Part shown: positions 1-5,900 of the stretch, in pieces
Position numbering within the stretch: the stretch's first letter is position 1
Layout: each line of letters opens with the position of its first letter
Source: B16-G9 sp964400655
GTDB taxonomy: Bacteria > Bacteroidota > Bacteroidia > Bacteroidales > F082
DNA: 10,449 nt
Reading direction: 5' to 3'
Assembly (NCBI GenBank): GCA_964400655.1
Contig: CAYNVN010000078.1
Coordinates: 1 to 10,449, forward strand
Position numbers and translations under genes: made by a program
The notes under the pieces: generated by a model
Told to the model about the DNA's origin: nothing
The model's database searches: none
The model's input: the letters and a program-made list of their open reading frames with translations, nothing else

Positions 1-1
1 A

Positions 2-1609
2 AGGGGTATCTCAAAGTTGATGAAGACCCTTTTATCAAATGTTATTGACGCAATCCCTGAAAATCTGCCCGACTATTTGATCCGCCATTACAATTTGTTA
101 TCCAGGCGTGAGGCATTGGTAAATATCCATTTTCCGGTGTCACCCGAAATGATCAAGAATGCAGAGAAACGTTTGAAATTTGAGGAGCTTCTGTTTGTTC
201 AGCTTCAGATATTGCAGGAAAAGATCAATGTTCAAAAAAAAATAAAGGGGCATGTTTTTAATGTGGTGGGCGATTTTTTTAACGGATTTTATCACCATCA
301 TCTTCCCTTTACGCTTACCGGCGCACAAAAACGGGTGATAAAAGAGATAAGGCTTGATATGAAATCGGGCAGGCAGATGAACCGGCTGTTACAGGGCGAT
401 GTGGGTAGCGGGAAAACACTGGTGGCGTTAATGTCGATGTTGATTGCGCTGGATAACGGTTATCAGGCAGCCATGATGGCCCCTACCGAAATACTTGCCA
501 CACAGCATTTCCACTCAATTACAAATCTTTTAAAAGATATGGATATTGAGGTTGGATTGCTTACGGGATCAACCAAAGCGCCACAACGAAAGATAATTCA
601 TCAGCGCCTTAAAGAGGGTAAAATGCAGATTCTTATCGGAACACATGCTTTAATTGAGGATACGGTTACATTCAACAACCTCGGGCTTGTGATAATTGAC
701 GAGCAGCATCGCTTTGGTGTTGCACAACGCGCCGGAATGTGGAAAAAAAACATCATTCCTCCCCATGTGCTTGTTATGACCGCCACCCCCATTCCGCGAA
801 CCCTCGCCATGACCCTCTACGGAAATCTTGATGTTTCGGTTATTGATGAACTGCCGCCCGGAAGAAAACCCGTTAAAACATTGCACTTTTTTGAAAATAA
901 ACGACTCCGTGTTACGGGCTTTATGCGTGAACAAATAAAACGCGGCAGGCAAATTTATGTGGTTTATCCTTTAATTAATGAATCGGAAACACTGGACTTG
1001 AAAAACCTGATGGAAGGTTTTGAACACATACAGCGCGACTTTCCTTTGCCTGAATATCAGGTAAGTGTGGTGCACGGAAAATTAAAACCTGCCGATAAAG
1101 AGGCTGAGATGAAAAGGTTTGTGGAAGGAAAAACCAACATCATGGTTTCAACAACCGTGATAGAGGTTGGTGTTGACGTACCCAATGCTTCGGTAATGGT
1201 TATCGAAAATGCCGAACGTTTCGGCCTGTCGCAGTTACACCAGTTGCGTGGAAGAGTGGGGCGCGGAGCCGATCAGTCCTATTGCATCTTGATGTCGGGT
1301 AATAAACTTTCAAACGAGGGAAGAAAACGGCTTGAAATTATGGTGCAAACCAACGATGGTTTTGAAATTGCCGAAGCCGACCTGAAGCTTCGCGGACCGG
1401 GTGATATGCAGGGTACCCGCCAGTCGGGAATGATGGAATTTAAAATTGTAAACCTTGCCAGAGATGGCGAAATGGTGAGCCGTACCCGGGCTGTTGCTCA
1501 AAATATCCTTAATAAAGATGCCCTGCTGGAACTCCCGGCCAATAGCAGACTGAGAACACAACTTGCAGAGCTTAAAAAAAATAAAACTAACTGGGGGAGA
1601 ATATCGTAA
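2..1609 (+). CDS. recG: ATP-dependent DNA helicase RecG, 5'-truncated by window edge
   Basis: RecG is a cytoplasmic superfamily 2 helicase that remodels stalled forks and Holliday junctions during recombination and repair. The reading frame is open from base 2, so the TTG at 17 and ATG at 20 are internal codons. About 535 codons are visible. Compared with a usual length near 690-700, the N-terminal part of the wedge (OB) domain is missing. Visible motifs in order: Walker A GDVGSGKT (395-418), the DEQH box followed by RFG (698-718), TATPIPRT (motif III, from 779), the C-terminal helicase core with VVHGKLKP and QLRGRVGRG (from 1241), and the TRG translocation motif region LKLRGPGDMQGTRQSG (1382-1429). 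The C-terminal NWGRIS is a typical RecG ending. No frameshift or lost catalytic residue is seen. The next gene starts 164 bp downstream with no clear terminator between. Identification is secure. Confidence 0.97.
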   Translation, partial: RGISKLMKTLLSNVIDAIPENLPDYLIRHYNLLSRREALVNIHFPVSPEMIKNAEKRLKFEELLFVQLQILQEKINVQKKIKGHVFNVVGDFFNGFYHHHLPFTLTGAQKRVIKEIRLDMKSGRQMNRLLQGDVGSGKTLVALMSMLIALDNGYQAAMMAPTEILATQHFHSITNLLKDMDIEVGLLTGSTKAPQRKIIHQRLKEGKMQILIGTHALIEDTVTFNNLGLVIIDEQHRFGVAQRAGMWKKNIIPPHVLVMTATPIPRTLAMTLYGNLDVSVIDELPPGRKPVKTLHFFENKRLRVTGFMREQIKRGRQIYVVYPLINESETLDLKNLMEGFEHIQRDFPLPEYQVSVVHGKLKPADKEAEMKRFVEGKTNIMVSTTVIEVGVDVPNASVMVIENAERFGLSQLHQLRGRVGRGADQSYCILMSGNKLSNEGRKRLEIMVQTNDGFEIAEADLKLRGPGDMQGTRQSGMMEFKIVNLARDGEMVSRTRAVAQNILNKDALLELPANSRLRTQLAELKKNKTNWGRIS

Positions 1610-1773
1610 CAACACGGAAAAAAGGTGTCCCGAAATAAACCACCGGATTATAATTTTCCTTTTGTTTTCGGAAGATTACCCGACAGAGCAATAAATAATT
1701 AAATTTGTCCACTAATTTGCAGCCTGTATAATAAAATCGGGTAAAAAAAGTTATATCAAAAAGTTAGAGAGCA
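1610..1773. other. Gene-free spacer between recG and sprE/porW
   Basis: This 164-bp A/T-rich spacer holds no convincing gene. A short frame, in phase with recG after its stop, runs to a TAA at 1700 (a GTG at 1625 gives 25 codons), but nothing supports its translation. Only short inverted repeats of 4-5 bp occur, for example ACAC/GTGT just after recG, with no stem followed by a T-run, so I see no intrinsic terminator. A promoter-like TAAATTTG lies at 1700-1707. Confidence 0.6.
1700..1707 (+). promoter_or_regulatory. Weak candidate -7 box upstream of sprE/porW
   Basis: TAAATTTG matches the Bacteroidota -7 consensus TAnnTTTG exactly and would place a transcript start about 60 bp before the TTG start codon at 1774. 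However, no TTG or TTTG lies 17-23 bp upstream; the nearest TTTG, at 1661-1664, is 35 bp away. It is therefore half a promoter by sequence. Such boxes also arise by chance in A/T-rich DNA. Confidence 0.25.
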
Positions 1774-4473
1774 TTGACCGGCAAAAAAACATATACTTTA
1801 TTCGTTACTTTTCTTTTGTTGTTGGGGGCAGGTACCTTTTTAAACAGTTGCTCAACCAAAAAAAATACCTGGACACGAAGGGCATACCATAATGTTACCT
1901 GTCATTACAATGTGTTTTGGAACGGATTGATGAGCCTTGAAGAGGGAAAGCTTAACAATGAACTGAACGTTAAAGATAATTTTAAAGATGTTTTGCGTGT
2001 TTACAATTACGGAACCAAAGCCGACGCAAAATCGCTTTTCCCAAAAATGGACCGCACCATCGAAAAGGCTTCCATCGCCATACAAAAACACTCCATGTAT
2101 TTCAATGGCCAGGAGCGTGTAAAATGGGTAGCCAACAGCTATCTTATTATGGGTATCGGTCACTTTTACAAACAGGATTACATAAGCGCCCGCAGGGTTT
2201 TCGACTACATATATAAGGAGAACAAAGAAAGACCCATTAAATACGAAGGGTTACTTTGGCTTGCCAAAACTTACATTCAGATGGGTCGCCCTGCCAAAGC
2301 CGAGGCAACACTCAACTTGCTTACTTCAAAAATGGATGATGAACTGTTTCCCAAAAAAGTTGAAAAAGAACTTCCGTTGGTTCAGGCCGACCTTTACCTT
2401 TCACAAAAAAATTATTCTGCAGCATATCCCTATCTCGAAAGAGCTTTGGAAATAAATAATAATCGTTATTACGTGAACAGAGTGTTGTTTATTCTCGGGC
2501 AGATTAATCAGAAGGATGGAGATTTTGCCAGGGCTTCTCGTTATTATTCAAAACTAATCAAACGAAATCCTCCCTATAAACTGGCTTTTAAAGCCCGTCT
2601 TAATTTGGCCGAATGTTACGATTCGGAAACAGGAAACAGCAAAGCCATTATTAAGCTGCTGACCAAGATGGTAAAAGAGGCTAAAAATAAAGAGTTTCTG
2701 GATCAGATTTATTATGCTCTGGCGGAAGTGGCTTTAAAAGATAATAACGATACACTGGCCATCAATTATTTGCGAAAATCGGTAGCAGCAAGTGTTTCCG
2801 ACAATTATCAAAAAGCAATGTCGTCGCTTAAAGTGGCCGATCTCTATTTTGAAATACCTGATTATCAAAATGCACAATATTATTACGATACGGCCGTATC
2901 GGTTTTGCCTGCCGATTATCCTGACTTTAACGAAATAAAAAAACGGGCTTTAATTCTTACTAAAATTGTAACGGAACATCAAACCATAAAAAAGCAGGAC
3001 AGTTTACAAACTGTTGCAAAAATGTCGCCCGAAGAAAGGAACAAAATAATTGATGCTGCCATTGAAAAATATAAAATTGCCGAAGAGTTACGGAGAAAAC
3101 AGGAGGAGGAAGAAAAAGATGCCCGCGAGGCCGAGCAACTGGCCAGAGAGAGCGGCAGGGGTGGCCCCGGAGGAAGAGGAGGCCCGGGTGGCCCTCCCAC
3201 ACTGGGCGGAGGAAATGGTAAATGGTATTTTTATAATCCTCAGGCACTGAGTAAAGGTTATTCCGAGTTTGTGAGAAAATGGGGAAAACGTCAACTGGCT
3301 GATAACTGGAATATAAGCGATAAACGTCAAATGATGATTAACCCCGATGAACTTGGAGAAGGAGAATTGGCCGACAGCACAATGGCAGGAGCAGCCTCCG
3401 ATTCAGCGGCAGCATCAGCAAGGGTTACGCCTTACGACAGAGCCTTTTACTTAAAAGAGTTGCCCAAAACAGAGCAGGATTTTAAAAATTCCGACAGCCT
3501 TATTCTGGAAGCATATTACAAACTCGGCACTTTATATAAGGAATCATTGCACGACACGGCTGCTGCATTGGCAAATTATAAAGAATTGGAAACACGATTC
3601 CCACACAGTAAGTACGAACTGGATACCTGGTATGCACTTTATTCTCTTTACAAGGGAAACGGCAATGCAGCCAATACCGCAAAATACAAAAACCTGATTC
3701 TTGCAAAATACCCCGAAAGCGATTTTGCCAAGGTAATTATCGATCCCGATTACTTTGTTAAACTGGCAGAAAAAAAAGGGCAAGTGTTTAAACTTTACGA
3801 GCGTGCTTATAAAGCATACGAGCGCGAGCAATATTTCAGAGTGCTTACATATGCCAACCGTGCTGTAAAAGCATATCCCGATGAAGAATCGCTGTTGCCA
3901 CAGTTTCTCTTTTTGCGTGCCATGGCACTTGGAAAGGTAACTACGGTTGACTCGATGTATTCCGAAATGAAAAACCTTGTTAAACAATATCCACAAAGCG
4001 AGGTGGTGCCAATGGCCAATGATATTTTGGCAATGCTGCGTGGCGAATATGGTTTCGACGGAGGTAATAAACCGGATGCAAATGCTAAAAAGAAGGTTAC
4101 AAAATATAAGGTTAACGATAACATTCCCTTTTTCGTAATCCTTTCGGTAAATGCCAATAACGTAAAAATAAATCCGTTAAAAGTTAGAATATCCGATTTT
4201 AATAAAAAATACTTTAGGTTAAGGAAGTTGCGGATTAAAAGTCTGCAGCTCGATAATATGCGTACCATTATTACGGTTGGTAACTTTAGCAATAAAAGTG
4301 ATGCCGTTAATTATTACAGAGCCATTAAAGGTGATGAATATGTGCTTTCGGGTCTTAATAAAAAGGATTACGATATTTTCCCCATTTCAACACAAAATTA
4401 TCCGGTTTTATATCGCGACAAAGATATAAAAGGCTACCTGGAATTTGTGAAAGAGAACTATAAGTTTGAATAG
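1774..4473 (+). CDS. sprE: T9SS-associated TPR lipoprotein SprE/PorW
   Basis: SprE (gliding bacteria) and PorW (Porphyromonas) are the same family: periplasm-facing lipoproteins required for type IX secretion, thought to link the outer-membrane translocon to the PorK/N ring. The start must be TTG 1774, because an in-frame TAG at 1765 blocks any upstream start and the next ATG lies beyond the lipobox. A signal peptide (residues 1-25) ends in lipobox LNSC with Cys26. Next comes the family-typical segment RRAYHNVTCHYNVFWNG, then TPR-like helices (about 110-380), a charged coiled coil (about 430-459), a Gly/Pro-rich linker (460-483), the hallmark WYFYNP (484-489) with KWGKRQLADNW after it, a second TPR region (about 560-760), and a C-terminal SPOR-like domain (about 786-899). 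At 899 residues it is full length. The match rests on remembered family motifs, not on an alignment. The symbol porW would be equally valid. Confidence 0.9.
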   Translation: MTGKKTYTLFVTFLLLLGAGTFLNSCSTKKNTWTRRAYHNVTCHYNVFWNGLMSLEEGKLNNELNVKDNFKDVLRVYNYGTKADAKSLFPKMDRTIEKASIAIQKHSMYFNGQERVKWVANSYLIMGIGHFYKQDYISARRVFDYIYKENKERPIKYEGLLWLAKTYIQMGRPAKAEATLNLLTSKMDDELFPKKVEKELPLVQADLYLSQKNYSAAYPYLERALEINNNRYYVNRVLFILGQINQKDGDFARASRYYSKLIKRNPPYKLAFKARLNLAECYDSETGNSKAIIKLLTKMVKEAKNKEFLDQIYYALAEVALKDNNDTLAINYLRKSVAASVSDNYQKAMSSLKVADLYFEIPDYQNAQYYYDTAVSVLPADYPDFNEIKKRALILTKIVTEHQTIKKQDSLQTVAKMSPEERNKIIDAAIEKYKIAEELRRKQEEEEKDAREAEQLARESGRGGPGGRGGPGGPPTLGGGNGKWYFYNPQALSKGYSEFVRKWGKRQLADNWNISDKRQMMINPDELGEGELADSTMAGAASDSAAASARVTPYDRAFYLKELPKTEQDFKNSDSLILEAYYKLGTLYKESLHDTAAALANYKELETRFPHSKYELDTWYALYSLYKGNGNAANTAKYKNLILAKYPESDFAKVIIDPDYFVKLAEKKGQVFKLYERAYKAYEREQYFRVLTYANRAVKAYPDEESLLPQFLFLRAMALGKVTTVDSMYSEMKNLVKQYPQSEVVPMANDILAMLRGEYGFDGGNKPDANAKKKVTKYKVNDNIPFFVILSVNANNVKINPLKVRISDFNKKYFRLRKLRIKSLQLDNMRTIITVGNFSNKSDAVNYYRAIKGDEYVLSGLNKKDYDIFPISTQNYPVLYRDKDIKGYLEFVKENYKFE
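3151..3222 (+). repeat. Gly/Pro low-complexity linker inside SprE/PorW
   Basis: Residues 460-483 of SprE/PorW consist almost entirely of Gly, Pro and Arg, with repeated GGPGG-like units, directly after a Glu/Lys/Arg coiled coil and just before WYFYNP. Local GC is clearly higher than in the surrounding A/T-rich gene. It probably serves as a flexible hinge between the N-terminal TPR part and the central conserved part. Reading frame is kept. Confidence 0.8.
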
Positions 4474-4474
4474 A

Positions 4475-4502
4475 TTGTTTCGTTTTATAATTCTTACCTT
4501 TG
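4475..4502 (+). promoter_or_regulatory. Bacteroidota-type promoter before the AtpZ/AtpI-like genes
   Basis: TTG at 4475-4477 and TAccTTTG at 4495-4502 are separated by 17 bp. This fits the Bacteroidota/Flavobacterium consensus of TTG (-33) and TAnnTTTG (-7), with spacing at the short end of the accepted range. A start site would fall near 4507-4510, leaving a leader of about 22-25 nt before ATG 4532. The element begins just after the sprE/porW stop, which suggests the small membrane genes can be transcribed on their own. No experimental support can be seen here. Confidence 0.5.
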
Positions 4503-4531
4503 TTGCCCGCCATTTGTTAATCAGGTAAATC

Positions 4532-4792
4532 ATGCAACCAAAAAAAGAAAATCCGTTAAAGTTTTATGCCAAATACTCAGCATTGGCATTGCAGATGGGT
4601 GTGATTATAGTTGCAGGAGCTTTCGGAGGAAAAGAACTGGACAGACACACTGTCTGGAAATTTCCCGTTTTTACACTTGTACTTACCATACTCGGCGTGG
4701 TTGTTGCAGTGCTTTACGGTATGCGTGAACTGTTCAGATACAATAAACACGATAAAAAGTCAAAAACCGATGATGATGGAAATGACCTTTAA
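4532..4792 (+). CDS. atpZ: AtpZ/AtpI-family small membrane protein
   Basis: This 86-residue protein has two predicted membrane helices (about 15-33 and 42-63) in a hairpin, with GGKELDR between them and a charged, hydrophilic C-terminus (KHDKKSKTDDDGNDL). Size, hairpin layout and the glycine-rich helix ending in G-x-x-L-D match the ATPase_gene1 family (AtpZ/AtpI). These proteins are encoded beside F1Fo ATP synthase genes and are implicated in rotor-ring assembly or in Mg2+/Ca2+ uptake for the enzyme. The ATG at 4532 follows a promoter candidate by about 30 bp. The gene overlaps the next one by up to 23 bp, suggesting translational coupling. No atpB follows in this window. The family call is fairly firm; the symbol and exact function are inferred. 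Confidence 0.8.
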   Translation: MQPKKENPLKFYAKYSALALQMGVIIVAGAFGGKELDRHTVWKFPVFTLVLTILGVVVAVLYGMRELFRYNKHDKKSKTDDDGNDL

Positions 4793-5150
4793 AAAAACAG
4801 CGGTACAGTTTACGGCATTTACCTTATTAATAATACCGGCAACTCTGTTGGTTGATTTTTTAATTCCGTCGCTAAAGGCTTCCGATAACTGGCCGGCTAT
4901 TTTGTTTTTTATGTATCTGTTCACCATGGGTGTTTTGTACCTGCTTGTATCTTCGGTAAAAAAGAGAATGGTAAGATTTGTAAACACCTACCTGCTTGTT
5001 AGTTTCGGTAAAATGATGTTATATGTTGTTATCATGTTTGTTTATGCCTGGCTAAATCCGGCTAATGCCGTTCCTTTTATACTAACTTTTTTGGTCTATT
5101 ATATTATCTTTTTAATTTATGAAGTAGTTGTTTTGCTGCACATTAGTTAA
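4770..5150 (+). CDS. Four-helix membrane protein, possible AtpI/UncI-like
   Basis: The product has about 126 residues with four predicted membrane helices (about 10-33, 42-62, 72-95, 100-124) and a Lys/Arg-rich loop (KKRMVR) between helices 2 and 3. The frame is open back to 4611, but that part overlaps the AtpZ-like gene out of frame and is hydrophilic, so the start is almost certainly one of the ATGs at 4770, 4773, 4776 or 4782. The first gives a 23-bp overlap and the last an 11-bp overlap with the upstream gene. Size, topology and position after an AtpZ-like gene resemble AtpI/UncI, the ATP synthase accessory subunit, or the small unnamed protein often found before atpB in Bacteroidota. 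Sequence similarity alone does not prove this to me. The coding call is strong; the functional call is tentative. Confidence 0.72.
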   Translation: MMMEMTFKKTAVQFTAFTLLIIPATLLVDFLIPSLKASDNWPAILFFMYLFTMGVLYLLVSSVKKRMVRFVNTYLLVSFGKMMLYVVIMFVYAWLNPANAVPFILTFLVYYIIFLIYEVVVLLHIS

Positions 5151-5319
5151 CTGCCGGTTGCTGATAATACGGCAATTATTTTGTGCAGTTTCATCCGTTG
5201 TTTATCAGGTTTCTGTTGCCGTTCTGCAAACGTTTCCCCGATGGTTTATTTTTTTTTCTTCATACATAATATCATTAAGGAATTTTTATATTTTTAACGT
5301 TTCTTAAGGAAATTATTTT
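5151..5319. other. A/T-rich spacer without a gene
   Basis: I find no gene in this 169-bp spacer. A short inverted repeat TGCCG/CGGCA (5152-5156 and 5170-5174) has a 13-nt loop and no convincing T-run, so it is a poor terminator. A run of T around 5249-5258 and two copies of TTAAGGAA (5275-5282 and 5304-5311) stand before the next gene. TATATTTT at 5287-5294 misses the -7 consensus by one base and has no -33 partner. Confidence 0.5.
5275..5311 (+). repeat. Direct repeat TTAAGGAA, second copy at the start-codon region
   Basis: TTAAGGAA occurs at 5275-5282 and again at 5304-5311, 29 bp apart, each followed by an A/T-rich tract and each part of a looser repeat of about 17 bp. The second copy lies 8 bp before ATG 5320, where its AAGGA could act as a ribosome binding site, though Bacteroidota seldom depend on one. 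The pair could be a binding site for a regulator, or chance in A/T-rich DNA. Confidence 0.35.
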
Positions 5320-5787
5320 ATGTACCATCAGGCATCTTTTCAGGATATTTTGTTTGTGTTGGCAGGGATTGCCTGGGTAGCCTATTCGGCATATAGGTCA
5401 AATGCTAATAAACAACGGAATAACAAGCCTGATCAGGGTAATAATAAATCGGGTTTTGAAAGTTTGCTGGATGAAGTAATGGCACAATTTGACGATGAAA
5501 GTAAGCCCGATTTGAAGAAAAATGATAAAAATATTGCAGATGTTGCAACTCCTGCTCATAATGAATCGTCATTAATAACCGATGTAACTTATTTTTCAGC
5601 AGAAGACAAACAGAAAGAGCATGTAAGTGAAGAAACCGGAAAAGTAAAAGAAAGTTATATTGAAGACGAGGTTAACAGGAAAGCCCGGACAGCTTATAAT
5701 ATAGTAACACAGAATGTTAGGAAAAACAAGTTTGATTTAAAAAAAGCATTTATTTATTCGGAAATATTGAACCGGAAATATATTTAA
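5320..5787 (+). CDS. Hypothetical single-anchor membrane protein with disordered middle
   Basis: I do not recognise a named family. The 155-residue product begins with a membrane helix (about residues 8-24, DILFVLAGIAWVAYSAYR) followed by positive residues, so it is probably anchored N-terminus out with the bulk in the cytoplasm. Residues about 27-120 are hydrophilic and rich in Asn, Lys, Asp and Glu, and are likely disordered. A short segment FESLLDEVMAQFDDE may form an amphipathic helix. The last 13 residues, AFIYSEILNRKYI, look like a compact conserved tail; I recall similar endings in unannotated small proteins of Bacteroidales. ATG 5320 is the natural start, with AAGGA 9 bp before it. 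It stands apart from both neighbours by more than 100 bp, so it may be a single-gene unit. Coding is supported by the organised hydrophobicity and the frame length. Confidence 0.75.
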   Translation: MYHQASFQDILFVLAGIAWVAYSAYRSNANKQRNNKPDQGNNKSGFESLLDEVMAQFDDESKPDLKKNDKNIADVATPAHNESSLITDVTYFSAEDKQKEHVSEETGKVKESYIEDEVNRKARTAYNIVTQNVRKNKFDLKKAFIYSEILNRKYI

Positions 5788-5900
5788 TTTTTAATGGATA
5801 AAAATTGGTGAGTTTAACAATTGATTTGTTAATTAATTATAAATTTACCGACCCTTTTAATAATACGAAAGTTTATCATTGTGGATATAAAATTGCAGAT

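Noticed and set aside
1625..1702. 25-codon GTG frame after recG, in phase with recG's stop
   Set aside because: recG already has a canonical C-terminus (NWGRIS). The frame is very short, has no start context, and nothing supports its translation; read-through would be needed to join it to recG.
3544..4292. Long minus-strand reading frames (150 and 161 codons) opposite sprE/porW
   Set aside because: They lie wholly inside a well-supported gene and have cysteine- and phenylalanine-rich composition typical of antisense shadow frames.
5152..5174. Possible terminator hairpin TGCCG/CGGCA
   Set aside because: The stem is only 5 bp with a 13-nt loop, and no proper T-run follows.
5821..5847. Promoter-like TTG-N16-TAAATTTA before the TonB receptor gene
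   Set aside because: The last base of the -7 box is wrong and the spacing is below the usual 17-23 bp. Such near matches are expected in DNA this rich in A/T.
5805..5900. N-terminal extension of the TonB receptor frame (32 extra codons)
   Set aside because: The extension is hydrophilic and would bury the signal peptide that begins at ATG 5901. The DNA is A/T-rich and looks like a leader.
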